From assembly GCF_019375555.1 (NCBI RefSeq), contig NZ_JAHXDN010000003.1:248001-312000 (forward strand): a stretch of DNA of 64,000 nt. Reading direction: 5' to 3'. The notes under the pieces were generated by a model. The model did not search any database, was not told the origin of the DNA, and was given only the letters and a program-made list of their open reading frames with translations. The stretch comes from Roseobacter insulae. GTDB lineage: Bacteria; Pseudomonadota; Alphaproteobacteria; Rhodobacterales; Rhodobacteraceae. Within the stretch, counting starts at the first letter, position 1. The number at the start of each line of letters is the position of its first letter. A program made the position numbers and the translations under genes. Shown piece by piece: positions 51,139-60,816 of this stretch.

Positions 51139-52269
51139 ATGTCGCTGAACCACGTACGCCCCTGGCGTAACATCTACCGGCGCGCGTCGCGTCAGATCAT
51201 GGTTGGCGACGTCCCCGTCGGCGGCGACGCCCCGATCACCGTCCAGACCATGACCAACACGCTGACAACGGATGTCAAAGCGACAATTGCGCAGGTGCAG
51301 GCGGCCGCAGAGGCAGGCGCCGACATCGTGCGCATTTCCATCCCGGATGAGGCATCGTCCAAGGCCCTGCGGGACATCGTGCCGGAGGTTTCGGTGCCGG
51401 TCGTCGCGGATATCCACTTTCACTACAAGCGCGGAATCGAAGCGGCAGAGGCCGGGGCAGCCTGCCTGCGGATCAATCCCGGCAATATCGGGGATGAAAA
51501 ACGCGTCAAGGAGGTCATCAAGGCCGCGCGGGATCACAATTGTTCCATGCGGATCGGCGTGAACGCCGGGAGCCTCGAAAGACACCTGTTGGACAAATAT
51601 GGCGAGCCCTGTCCCGACGCGATGGTGGAATCCGGTCTGGATCACATCAAGATCCTGCAGGACAACGATTTTCACGAATTCAAGATCAGCTGCAAGGCAT
51701 CCGACGTGTTCATGGCCGCGGCGGCTTATCAGCAGCTGGCTGACGCCACAGATGCACCCATTCACCTGGGTATTACCGAAGCCGGTGGCTTGACGTCCGG
51801 TACAATCAAATCGGCGATCGGCCTTGGAAATCTTCTGTGGATGGGGATCGGCGACACGATCCGCGTAAGCCTGTCGGCAGACCCCGTGGAAGAGGTCAAG
51901 GTAGGCTATGAAATTCTGAAGTCTTTGGGGCTGCGCCATAGGGGCGTGAACATCATCAGCTGTCCCAGTTGCGCGCGTCAGGGCTTTGACGTGATCAAAA
52001 CCGTTGAAAAGCTCGAAAAACGGCTGGAACATATCAAAACGCCGATGAGCCTGAGCATTATCGGCTGCGTGGTCAACGGCCCGGGCGAGGCCCTGATGAC
52101 CGATGTCGGGTTCACCGGCGGAGGGGCAGGATCAGGCATGGTCTACCTCGCTGGCAAGCAAAGCCATAAACTCGATAATGACCAGATGATCGATCATATC
52201 GTCGCGCAAGTTGAAGAGCGCGCCATGCAACTGGATGCCGAGAGCAAACTGACAGACGCCGCCGAATGA
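51139..52269 (+). CDS. ispG: (E)-4-hydroxy-3-methylbut-2-enyl-diphosphate synthase
   Basis: A 376-residue iron-sulfur enzyme of the MEP isoprenoid pathway (EC 1.17.7.x). The TIM-barrel part shows [12 protein letters not shown] and [12 protein letters not shown]. The 4Fe-4S ligands lie in [12 protein letters not shown] and [12 protein letters not shown], with the conserved Glu. Length is usual for the bacterial short form. AAAGGA lies 8 bases before the ATG at 51139. It follows the RodZ-like gene by 88 bases and probably shares its transcript. Confidence 0.97.
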   Translation: MSLNHVRPWRNIYRRASRQIMVGDVPVGGDAPITVQTMTNTLTTDVKATIAQVQAAAEAGADIVRISIPDEASSKALRDIVPEVSVPVVADIHFHYKRGIEAAEAGAACLRINPGNIGDEKRVKEVIKAARDHNCSMRIGVNAGSLERHLLDKYGEPCPDAMVESGLDHIKILQDNDFHEFKISCKASDVFMAAAAYQQLADATDAPIHLGITEAGGLTSGTIKSAIGLGNLLWMGIGDTIRVSLSADPVEEVKVGYEILKSLGLRHRGVNIISCPSCARQGFDVIKTVEKLEKRLEHIKTPMSLSIIGCVVNGPGEALMTDVGFTGGGAGSGMVYLAGKQSHKLDNDQMIDHIVAQVEERAMQLDAESKLTDAAE

Positions 52270-52304
52270 TATCAGTAATTTAAACGGCTACCTTAAAGTG
52301 TCTC

Positions 52305-53057
52305 TCAAAGGTCGCGTTTCTCTTCGAGGATGGCGCGCATCTGGTCATAGGGCAAAAACCCGCGCAACATTTCATCATGCAGGACAAAGGTTGGTGTCCC
52401 GGTAATTTGCAGCTTCTGGGCAAGTGCTCTGGTGGCCGCGATCTCCTGCGTGACGGACTCGTCATCCATCACGTTTTCGATGGCCTGAGAATCCAGCCCA
52501 TAGGTGGTTGCGAGCCGGCGCAACGCGGGCAGGGTGATGTCGCCGTTAAAAACCATCAACGCGTCATGCAATGCCTTGTAAGCTTCATCACCCGCCACTT
52601 GTTTGGCGGCGATCACATAGCGTGACGCCAAGGTGGATTGCTCGCCCAGAATTGGGAATTCCTTGACGACGAACCGAATATTTCCGTCTGATTCCAGCAG
52701 CTTCTCGACCTCGCCATAGGCGCGCTTACAAAAACCGCAGCGGTAGTCCATGAATTCAACCAGCGTGATATCACCGTCCGGGTTGCCCCCGACAAAAGAG
52801 AAGCCATCGTTGAAGATCGCCTCGGCGTTGTCCGCCACCAGCGTGAAATCGGCCTGTTCCTGCGCCGCGGCCTGTCGTTCCTCCAGCCTGCGCACGGCCT
52901 CCATGATCACTTCGGGATTGTCGAGAAGATAGGCCCGGACTTCCGCGCGGAAAATGGCGCGCTCTTCATCGGACATGGTTTCAAGGTCAAGCGCCCGGGT
53001 GGGGCCAGCAAAGGCAAAGGCACCGATGACGCCTGACAGGATTAGGTTTTTGAGCAT
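52305..53057 (-). CDS. DsbA-family thiol:disulfide interchange protein
   Basis: A 250-residue periplasmic thioredoxin-fold protein. It has a signal peptide (MLKNLILSGVIGAFAFAGPT), an N-terminal helical extension (AYLLDNPEVIMEAVRRLEER), the active site CGFC at 107-110 and the cis-Pro in GTPTFVLHD. It is like the DsbA/ScsC-type proteins of Rhodobacterales. GGAGATG precedes the ATG at 53057. It is encoded directly after the M48 protease gene (4-base gap), suggesting joint action in envelope protein quality control. Confidence 0.92.
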   Translation of the reverse strand: MLKNLILSGVIGAFAFAGPTRALDLETMSDEERAIFRAEVRAYLLDNPEVIMEAVRRLEERQAAAQEQADFTLVADNAEAIFNDGFSFVGGNPDGDITLVEFMDYRCGFCKRAYGEVEKLLESDGNIRFVVKEFPILGEQSTLASRYVIAAKQVAGDEAYKALHDALMVFNGDITLPALRRLATTYGLDSQAIENVMDDESVTQEIAATRALAQKLQITGTPTFVLHDEMLRGFLPYDQMRAILEEKRDL

Positions 53058-53061
53058 GGGA

Positions 53062-54393
53062 TCATCTCCGTTTTGCGGCGCGTTCAGACGCAATCAACAC
53101 ATCCTGCGCCCGTTGCCAAGGGCCGGAGCCGGTCGGCAGCAGGCCCACGGCGCGTTTTGCGTGGATACCGGCATCACTCAGCCGCCCGGCGAGCGCGTAT
53201 CGTTCGGCGGTGACGAGGGCGGCCATGCCAGTTTGCCCGCTCTTGGCATAGGCGACCGACAGATCGCGCAGCATCGACCCATCGCGAAAGTCGATTGTAC
53301 GTGCCTTTTCAAGCACGCCTTTGGCTTGCGTTACTTTCCCGGCTGCCAGCAGCGCACGGCCATAACCGGACAACAACAAGGCGTCATTGGGGGAAAGCTG
53401 CACCGCACGGCCATAAGCGGCCGCGGAAGCGTCGAAATTACGCGTCTCAATCAGAATCTGCCCGCGCTGGTCGTGGTAAAACGGGTCCGAGGGACGCATC
53501 GCGATCGCGGAATCTATTGCGCGCAAGGCCTGTTTCGTGCGGGACTGCCGGTGTTCTGCGACCGCCTCGCGCAGCAGGCGCACATCCTTGTAGGGCGTCT
53601 CCTTCAGGCGGCGCAGGGTCCATTTCGGGTTGCGGGTATAGGCGCTCAGCTTGCCCTTGACGCGCTCGAACCAATAGGCGGCGGTAGGGTCCTCCTTGCC
53701 GGTGTTGCCATAGGCGGCCACGAAGCCCTCCACCGCGCGCAGACGATCACGCGACAACGGATGGCTGCGCAAATACGGGTCCTGCCGGGTCTCGGACAAA
53801 ACCTCCTGTCCGCGAAAAAGATCCAGAACATCGGACATCCCCGAAGGGTCCACACCAGCGGATTTCAGAAAGCGGATACCCGATTGATCCGCCGAGGCCT
53901 CTTCGGCCCGTGTGTGTTTGAAGAAGCGGGCCTGCGCGGAACTTTGCGTTCCCAGTGCCAGACCGGAGGCAGCCCGGCCATTTCCGGTTGCTGCAGCCAC
54001 GGCCGCCAGGGCAAGACCGAGGCCCGACGCCGTGCGGGCGGCGGAGAGATTGGTCAGACGCCGGGTCAGGTGGCCGTTCACGATATGGGCGGCCTCATGG
54101 GCGATAACCGCCTGCAGCATGGCCGCCGACTCCATGCGGTTGATCAGCCCGTAATGCACGAATATCGCATCGTTGCTGACCACGAAAGCATTCAGCGAAC
54201 TGTCGTTCACCACCAGCACCTTGACCCGTGAGGGGCTCAGGCCCGCGGCGCTCAGCACCGGCGTTGCGATCTGTCTCAGTCCGTATTCCAGATCCGCATC
54301 GCGTAGCAGGCTTTGCGCCTGCACCGGCGTGGCCGCCAACCAGAGCAGGATCACCGGGATTGACGTCAGTCGAAAGAACAGGTGAAAGAACAT
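53062..54393 (-). CDS. M48 family metalloprotease with TPR repeats (BepA-like)
   Basis: A 443-residue periplasmic protease-chaperone. It has a signal peptide (to about residue 26), the zinc motif HEAAH at 99-103, a downstream Glu in EEASADQSGIRFL, and a C-terminal helical TPR region (SAAAYGRAVQLSPNDALLLS and similar). The layout matches BepA/YfgC, which handles outer-membrane protein assembly. The start at 54393 gives a good signal peptide. It is followed by the DsbA-like gene in the same operon and is divergent from the aminotransferase. Confidence 0.93.
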   Translation of the reverse strand: MFFHLFFRLTSIPVILLWLAATPVQAQSLLRDADLEYGLRQIATPVLSAAGLSPSRVKVLVVNDSSLNAFVVSNDAIFVHYGLINRMESAAMLQAVIAHEAAHIVNGHLTRRLTNLSAARTASGLGLALAAVAAATGNGRAASGLALGTQSSAQARFFKHTRAEEASADQSGIRFLKSAGVDPSGMSDVLDLFRGQEVLSETRQDPYLRSHPLSRDRLRAVEGFVAAYGNTGKEDPTAAYWFERVKGKLSAYTRNPKWTLRRLKETPYKDVRLLREAVAEHRQSRTKQALRAIDSAIAMRPSDPFYHDQRGQILIETRNFDASAAAYGRAVQLSPNDALLLSGYGRALLAAGKVTQAKGVLEKARTIDFRDGSMLRDLSVAYAKSGQTGMAALVTAERYALAGRLSDAGIHAKRAVGLLPTGSGPWQRAQDVLIASERAAKRR

Positions 54394-54416
54394 GGCTTAG
54401 AAACTGGAGTGATTTC

Positions 54417-55559
54417 ATGCGTAGTTCAAGGCGGTCCGCCGTCGATCCCTTCATTGTGATGGATGTGATGGAGGCTGCACGCCGTCTGGAAGTCACCGGG
54501 CGCAGGGTCATTCACATGGAAGTCGGCCAGCCCGGCACCGGGGCGCCACAGGCGTCCGCAAAGGCCCTTGCGCGGGCGATGGAGACTGCTCCGCTGGGGT
54601 ATACGGTTGCCCTGGGCCTGCCGGCGCTGCGGGCGCGGATCGCCCGCATGTACCGGGATTGGTATGATGTTGATCTTGATCCCGAGCGGGTGGTGATCAC
54701 CCCCGGGTCGTCCGGCGGATTTCTGCTCGCCTTTACCGCGCTTTTCGATACCGGGGACCGCGTGGGCATCGGCGCGCCGGGCTATCCGAGTTATCGTCAG
54801 ATATTGCGGGCGCTGGATCTGGCGCCCGTGGACCTTCCCACGGCACCGGAAAACCGGTACCAGCCGGTTCCGGCGGATTTTGCGCATCTGGATCTGGCGG
54901 GCTTGATGGTTGCATCCCCGGCCAATCCGACGGGGACGATGCTGGACGAGACCGCGATGCGCGCGCTGATCGCTGCCTCACAAGCACAGGGGGCCGCCTT
55001 TATCTCGGACGAGATCTATCACGGCATCGAATATGAGGCCAAAGCGGTGACCGCGCTGCAGATCACTAACGACGTCTATGTGATCAATTCGTTTTCAAAG
55101 TATTTCTCCATGACCGGATGGCGTGTGGGCTGGATGGTGGTGCCGGAGGATCATGTGCGCGTGGTTGAGCGGATAGCGCAGAACATGTTTATTTGCGCGC
55201 CGCATGCCAGCCAGATCGCCGCGCTGGCCGCGATGGAGGCTGAGGATGAACTGCAGGGCAACCTCGATGTCTACCGCGCCAACCGCGCGCTGATGCTGCA
55301 AGGGTTGCCGGAGGCGGGGTTTACCAGAATTGCCCCTCCGGACGGGGCATTTTACGTTTATGCGGATGTATCGGACCTGACGCAGGACAGCCGGGCATTT
55401 GCCGCTGAAATCCTGCAGGAGGCGGGTGTGGCGGTCACGCCCGGTCTGGATTTCGACCCGCTGCGCGGCCACAGGACGCTGCGGTTTTCCTACGCGCGCA
55501 GCACGGCGGATATTGTCGAAGGGTTGTCGCGGCTGAAGGAATTCATGCGGCGCGCTTAA
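54417..55559 (+). CDS. class I/II pyridoxal-phosphate aminotransferase
   Basis: A 380-residue fold-type I aminotransferase. It shows EVGQPGTGAPQ, TPGSSGGFLLAFTALFDTGD, ASPANPTGTMLD, AAFISDEIYHGIEYE, the PLP Lys in NSFSKYFSMTGWRVGW and the late RFSYARS with the carboxylate-binding Arg. The amino-acid specificity cannot be read from the motifs. GGAG lies 6-7 bases before the ATG at 54417. Confidence 0.92.
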   Translation: MRSSRRSAVDPFIVMDVMEAARRLEVTGRRVIHMEVGQPGTGAPQASAKALARAMETAPLGYTVALGLPALRARIARMYRDWYDVDLDPERVVITPGSSGGFLLAFTALFDTGDRVGIGAPGYPSYRQILRALDLAPVDLPTAPENRYQPVPADFAHLDLAGLMVASPANPTGTMLDETAMRALIAASQAQGAAFISDEIYHGIEYEAKAVTALQITNDVYVINSFSKYFSMTGWRVGWMVVPEDHVRVVERIAQNMFICAPHASQIAALAAMEAEDELQGNLDVYRANRALMLQGLPEAGFTRIAPPDGAFYVYADVSDLTQDSRAFAAEILQEAGVAVTPGLDFDPLRGHRTLRFSYARSTADIVEGLSRLKEFMRRA

Positions 55560-55624
55560 TCGGGGTTTCCCCGCGCCGCAGAGCTGCGTTAGGGTATGCG
55601 CAATAATCACGGGCAGAGCAGTCG

Positions 55625-56842
55625 ATGATCCGTAAATGCATAGTGTGGGCCTGTTGCGCGCTGATCTGCGCGCTGCCTGTCAGGGCACAGAACCTGACGG
55701 CAATCGCGCGCGTTGACGCCGAGGCCAGCCAGATCGAAGACAGCTGGTTCGGGGGGGCGCAGATCACACTGGAATTGAGCCAGGGTGTGCCGTACCGGGT
55801 GTTCACCTTGACCGATCCGCCGCGTCTGGTGGTCGATTTTCGCGAAGTTGACTGGACCGGCGCCCGGGCGCGCGACTTTCTGACACCGGACGGGGCGATC
55901 CGGGATTTGCGATTTGGCAATTTCCAGCCGGGATGGTCACGCATGGTGGCCGATATGGTGAAACCGCTGGTGCCCGACAGCATCGGCATGAGCATTGACA
56001 GCGCGACGGGGGCCGCGACCCTTGAGATTTCGCTGAAGTCCGCCTCTGATGAGGCGTTCGCCGCGCAGGCCGGTGCACCGGAGAACGCGCTGTGGCCCAA
56101 TCCGCCAGTGCCGGAGATCATGGCGCCTGTGACCGACGACCGCTTTGTTGTTGCCATAGACCCCGGCCATGGCGGCGTTGATCCCGGGGCGGAGCGGGAA
56201 GACGTCACCGAGAAGGACCTGATGCTGCAGATCGCGGTTGAACTGCGCGAAGCCTTGCTGCGATCGGGGCAGGCGGATGTTGTGCTGACCCGCGATGCGG
56301 ATATGTTCGTGTCGCTGGAGGGGCGCGTGGCGATTGCCCACAGGGCCGGTGCGGATGTGTTCCTGTCATTGCATGCGGATGCGCTGAGCCAGGGCGGTGC
56401 GCATGGCGCCACGGTCTACACGCTGTCTGATGAGGCAAGCGATACCGCCACGGCCCATCTTGCGGCCCGTCACAACCGGGCGGATATCATTGCCGGAACC
56501 GATTTGACCGGATCGGATGATCAGATTGCAAGCGTTTTGCTTGACCTTGCGCGGCAGGAAACCGAACCGCGCTCCAAGGCACTTGCGCGGCAGCTGGTGC
56601 AGGGCCTGACCGATGCCGGCGGGCCGATGAACCGGCGCCCTTTGCGCAAGGCCGGATTCTCGGTTCTGAAATCCGCCGATATTCCTTCGGTGCTGGTCGA
56701 AGTGGGGTTTTTGTCCAGCGAGCGAGATCTCAACAACCTGAGGGACCCGACCTGGCGGTCGAAGATGGTCAGCGGTATGGTGCAAGCGATTTTGGCATGG
56801 CGGGACGCGGACGCGGCACAGCGGCCCCTTGTGCGGCAATAG
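55625..56842 (+). CDS. N-acetylmuramoyl-L-alanine amidase (AmiC-like)
   Basis: A 405-residue periplasmic cell-wall hydrolase. It has a signal peptide (MIRKCIVWACCALICALPVR), an AMIN domain (ITLELSQGVPYRVFTLTDPP, then RLVVDFREVDWTG) and an Amidase_3 domain. The zinc ligands are in VVAIDPGHGGVDPGAERE and VFLSLHADAL, and the catalytic Glu is in VLVEVGFLSSERD. It splits daughter cells by cutting stem peptides from glycan. It sits directly before PBP1A, so hydrolysis and synthesis of the wall are neighbours. Confidence 0.93.
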   Translation: MIRKCIVWACCALICALPVRAQNLTAIARVDAEASQIEDSWFGGAQITLELSQGVPYRVFTLTDPPRLVVDFREVDWTGARARDFLTPDGAIRDLRFGNFQPGWSRMVADMVKPLVPDSIGMSIDSATGAATLEISLKSASDEAFAAQAGAPENALWPNPPVPEIMAPVTDDRFVVAIDPGHGGVDPGAEREDVTEKDLMLQIAVELREALLRSGQADVVLTRDADMFVSLEGRVAIAHRAGADVFLSLHADALSQGGAHGATVYTLSDEASDTATAHLAARHNRADIIAGTDLTGSDDQIASVLLDLARQETEPRSKALARQLVQGLTDAGGPMNRRPLRKAGFSVLKSADIPSVLVEVGFLSSERDLNNLRDPTWRSKMVSGMVQAILAWRDADAAQRPLVRQ

Positions 56843-56960
56843 CCGACCAGCGGTGACAACCGGCAATATCCGGCCGTCGCTGTCAGCTTTCGTGTTTTGA
56901 CCATTGGTCTGGCACTCCCTATATGTAGGCCAAGCCTTGAGCAGAGAAGCGAGTATCCAA

Positions 56961-59516
56961 TTGTTACGATTCATCCTGTCCTTTTTCGGGGGCATCTTCA
57001 CGACGATCACGATGGCCATTGGCATGGTCGCCCTGACGGTTGGGGCGGTGTTCTGGATGTATGGCCGCGACCTGCCCAGCCACGAATCTCTGGCGCAATA
57101 CTCACCGCCGACGATCAGCCGGATCTACTCCGGTCAGGGCCAGATCATTGACGAATTCGCCAAGGAGCGCCGGTTGTTCGCGCCCGCCGATACGATTCCC
57201 GATCTGGTCAAACAAGCGTTCATCTCTGCCGAGGACAAGAATTTCTACGTGCACGACGGTTATGATTTGCGGGGCATCGGCGCGGCGGCCATTGATGCCG
57301 TGCGCTCGCGCGGGCGCGACGTGCGCGGCGCATCAACGATCACTCAGCAGGTCATGAAAAACTTCCTGTTGTCGGGGGACCGGCAGGCGGAGCGCAAGAT
57401 TAAGGAGATCATCCTTGCCGCCCGGCTGGAAGAGACGCTCAGCAAGGAGCAGATCCTAGAGCTCTACCTGAATGAGATTTTCCTGGGCCAGAATTCCTAT
57501 GGCGTCGCCGCGGCCTCGCAGACGTATTTCAACAAACCGCTCAGCGATCTGGCACCGCATGAAGCGGCGTTTCTGGCCTCCCTGCCCAAAGCGCCCAGTG
57601 ATTACCATCCGGTGCGTCAGAAAGACCGTCTGAAGGCCCGCCGCGACTTCGTGCTCAAAGAAATGATTGAGAACGGCTATCTCGACCGCGCGACCTACGA
57701 GGTCGAAGTCGCAGCCCCGGTGAAATCGGTGCAAAACGGCGATTTCGAAAGCTTCAAGGCGGAGCTGCCGCCGCGTGATTACTTCACCGATGAAATTCGC
57801 CGCCAGTTGACCGATGATTTCGGGGAAGGCGAGTTTTTTACCGGCGGTTTGACGGTCAGGGCGACGATTGATCAGGAATTGCAACCGGTCGCCGCCGCAT
57901 CGCTGCGCCGGGCGCTCGAAGATTATGACCGCGCGCAGGGCATCTGGCGGGAAGCCAGCATCAAGATCGCCCCCGAACAGCTTGAGGATGAAGCCCTGTG
58001 GCGTGCCGCGCTGTCAGAGACCAAGATCGCACGCGACATAGATCTCGATGGCCCGTGGTATCCGGCCGTTGTCCTGTCTGTGGGTGCCAAAGACGCGCGC
58101 ATCGGTATCGAAGGCGTGACAGAAGACGAAGACGGCCATTTCATCACCGCCAATGATGTCACATGGGCGCGCAAGAAACCGACCGACGGCAAGCTGCAAC
58201 CCAAGGCCAAGACCGCCGGTGACCTGCTGGAGGTGGGCGACGTGGTGCATGTGCGCGCCATCACCAAGGATGAGGATGGCACCTTCGTGCGCTGGTCGCT
58301 GAGACAGGTGCCGCGCGTTCAGGGCGGTTTCGTGGCAATGGACGTCAACACCGGGCGGGTGCTTGCGATGCAGGGGGGTTTTTCCTACCAGTCCAGCGTG
58401 TTCAACCGCGCGACGCAGGCCAAGCGCCAGCCGGGGTCCAGTTTCAAACCCTTCGTCTATGCCTCAGCGCTCGACAGCGGCTATTCGCCCGCAACGATCG
58501 TGGTCGACGCCCCGATCGAGATCAACACGCCGCAGGGTCTGTGGCGGCCGCGCAATGCTTCGAATGAATTCTACGGCCCCACGCCGTTGCGCACAGGGAT
58601 CGAACGGTCGCGCAACCTGATGACCATTCGCCTGGCCCAGGAGGTCGGCATGGACGTCGTGGCCGATTACGCGGAGCGCTTCGGCGTCTATGACAATATG
58701 GGCACGTTTCTGGCCAACGCATTGGGGTCGGAAGAGACCACGCTCTACCGCATGGTGGCGGCCTACGCGATGTTCGCAAACGGGGGGGAGCGGGTGCAAC
58801 CAACGCTCGTCGACCGCGTGCAGGACCGCTACGGCAAGACGATCTACCGTCATGACGACAGGCTCTGCTATGACTGCGAACTGGCCAGTCTCGACCCCGG
58901 TATCCCGCCCAAGATCATTTCCAACCGCGAACAGGTCATGGACCCGGTCACCGCCTATCAGCTGACCTCGATGATGCGGGGCGTGGTGGATCGCGGTACG
59001 GCGAGCCGGACGGTCAACCTGCCGGTGCCGACTGCCGGCAAGACGGGCACCACGAATGATGCGAAGGACGTGTGGTTCGTCGGGTTCACCAGCAACATCG
59101 TGGCCGGCTGCTATATCGGCTACGACCAGCCGCGCAGCCTCGGACGCGGCGCGTCGGGGGGCGGTATGTGCGGCCCGGTCTTCCAGCGCTTCATGGAGCA
59201 GGCGACCCAGAAATACGGCGGCGGTCCTTTCGAGGTGCCCCCGGGGGGGCGATTCATCAAGATCGACCGCTACACCGGCGCCCGTCTGGATGACAGCGCA
59301 ACCGGCGAGACGGTGGTGGCCGAATACTTCCGCGACGGCGAACAACCGATCTTTGGCCTGCTCTATGATGGCGGCTTTGCCATGGGCGCCAATCTGCCGC
59401 TGTTCAAGGAAGTCGGCTCCGGGCAGACAACCGAGGTCACGACCTCGACGGGAGAGACAACGACCGTCGGCCCCAAGGCAAATTTCGGCACGCTGAGCTC
59501 TGGCGGGCTTTATTAA
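56961..59516 (+). CDS. mrcA: penicillin-binding protein 1A
   Basis: An 851-residue bifunctional murein synthase. It has an N-terminal membrane anchor (about 11-34), a transglycosylase domain with the catalytic Glu91 in ISAEDKNFYVHDG and RGASTITQQVMKN, and an OB-like insert. The transpeptidase has SSFKPF (SxxK), IERSRNLMTI (SxN) and GKTGTTNDAKD (KTG). The start is probably the TTG at 56961, which gives LLRFILSFFGG as in relatives; an ATG at 56904 would add 19 residues. Downstream is prfB. Confidence 0.95.
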   Translation: MLRFILSFFGGIFTTITMAIGMVALTVGAVFWMYGRDLPSHESLAQYSPPTISRIYSGQGQIIDEFAKERRLFAPADTIPDLVKQAFISAEDKNFYVHDGYDLRGIGAAAIDAVRSRGRDVRGASTITQQVMKNFLLSGDRQAERKIKEIILAARLEETLSKEQILELYLNEIFLGQNSYGVAAASQTYFNKPLSDLAPHEAAFLASLPKAPSDYHPVRQKDRLKARRDFVLKEMIENGYLDRATYEVEVAAPVKSVQNGDFESFKAELPPRDYFTDEIRRQLTDDFGEGEFFTGGLTVRATIDQELQPVAAASLRRALEDYDRAQGIWREASIKIAPEQLEDEALWRAALSETKIARDIDLDGPWYPAVVLSVGAKDARIGIEGVTEDEDGHFITANDVTWARKKPTDGKLQPKAKTAGDLLEVGDVVHVRAITKDEDGTFVRWSLRQVPRVQGGFVAMDVNTGRVLAMQGGFSYQSSVFNRATQAKRQPGSSFKPFVYASALDSGYSPATIVVDAPIEINTPQGLWRPRNASNEFYGPTPLRTGIERSRNLMTIRLAQEVGMDVVADYAERFGVYDNMGTFLANALGSEETTLYRMVAAYAMFANGGERVQPTLVDRVQDRYGKTIYRHDDRLCYDCELASLDPGIPPKIISNREQVMDPVTAYQLTSMMRGVVDRGTASRTVNLPVPTAGKTGTTNDAKDVWFVGFTSNIVAGCYIGYDQPRSLGRGASGGGMCGPVFQRFMEQATQKYGGGPFEVPPGGRFIKIDRYTGARLDDSATGETVVAEYFRDGEQPIFGLLYDGGFAMGANLPLFKEVGSGQTTEVTTSTGETTTVGPKANFGTLSSGGLY

Positions 59517-59599
59517 CACCACTGGCTGCCACGCTCTCTTGCCGCTGACAAGGCGCTGGTCTATCACGGCCTTCAGACTTATCGCCCGAGGCTTACCCC

Positions 59600-60724
59600 A
59601 TGCGCGCAGACGCTCAGAATACTGTTGAAAAGATTGAAAAGTCCCTTGAGCTTCTGGGCCAGCGTCTCGATGTGGAAACCGCGCCGTTTCGTCTCGAAGA
59701 ATTCAATGCCCGGGTCGAGGACCCCAACCTGTGGGACAATCCCGACGCCGCGCAGAAACTGATGCGCGACCGGCAGATGCTGGTCGATGCCATGGCGACC
59801 TATGACAGCATCCGTCAGGACCTCGCGGATAACGTCGAACTCATTGAACTGGGTGAGATGGAAGAGGACGAAGAGGTCGTTTCCGACGCCGAGGCCGCGT
59901 TGAAGACATTGGAGAAAAAGGCGGCGCAGAAAGAGCTTGAAGCCCTGCTCGATGGCGAGGCCGATGGCAATGACACCTTCCTCGAAGTGAACGCCGGTGC
60001 CGGGGGCACGGAAAGCTGCGACTGGGCGGCGATGCTGGCGCGGATGTACGTGCGGTGGGCGGAAAAGAAGGGCTACAAGGTCGAGTTGCAGGCGGAAAGC
60101 GCGGGCGAGGAGGCAGGCATCAAATCGGCTGTCTATAAGATCAGCGGCCAGAATGCCTATGGCTGGTTGAAGTCTGAATCCGGCGTGCACCGTCTGGTGC
60201 GCATTTCACCGTTTGATTCCGCGGCAAAGCGCCACACATCCTTCACGTCGGTCTGGGTCTACCCGGTTGTCGACGACAACATCGACATCGAGGTGAACCC
60301 CGCGGACATCCGCATTGATACCTACCGGTCTTCGGGGGCCGGGGGCCAGCACGTGAACACGACAGATTCGGCTGTTCGGATCACCCACCACCCGACGGGC
60401 ATCGTTGTGACAAGCTCCGAGAAATCCCAGCACCAGAACCGCGACATCGCGATGAAGGCGCTCAAGTCGCGGCTCTATCAACTGGAACTGGACCGCCGCA
60501 ACGCCGCGATCAACGAGGCCCATGAGAACAAGGGAGACGCAGGGTGGGGCAACCAGATCAGGTCCTACGTTCTGCAGCCCTATCAGATGGTCAAGGACCT
60601 GCGGACCAACTACGAAACATCGGACACCAAGGGCGTTCTGGACGGGGACCTGGACGGTTTGATGGCCGCAACGCTGGCGCTGGACGTGTCGGGCAAAAGC
60701 CGGGCGGAAGCACAAGGCAGCTAG
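59600..60724 (+). CDS. prfB: peptide chain release factor 2
   Basis: A 374-residue release factor recognising UAA and UGA. The SPF codon-recognition motif is in [16 protein letters not shown], and the GGQ peptidyl-hydrolysis motif in [18 protein letters not shown]. The whole gene reads in one frame from ATG to stop, so the programmed +1 frameshift known from E. coli prfB is absent. GAGG lies 9 bases before the ATG. It follows mrcA by 83 bases. Confidence 0.97.
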   Translation: MRADAQNTVEKIEKSLELLGQRLDVETAPFRLEEFNARVEDPNLWDNPDAAQKLMRDRQMLVDAMATYDSIRQDLADNVELIELGEMEEDEEVVSDAEAALKTLEKKAAQKELEALLDGEADGNDTFLEVNAGAGGTESCDWAAMLARMYVRWAEKKGYKVELQAESAGEEAGIKSAVYKISGQNAYGWLKSESGVHRLVRISPFDSAAKRHTSFTSVWVYPVVDDNIDIEVNPADIRIDTYRSSGAGGQHVNTTDSAVRITHHPTGIVVTSSEKSQHQNRDIAMKALKSRLYQLELDRRNAAINEAHENKGDAGWGNQIRSYVLQPYQMVKDLRTNYETSDTKGVLDGDLDGLMAATLALDVSGKSRAEAQGS

Positions 60725-60816
60725 GCGCGCGCCGGCGACCTGCGTAATCCGCGAAAATCCTGGCGCCTGCGACCGCTCGTCAGGGGCCGACGTGGCAGCC
60801 AGGGGGAGGGCGCGCT

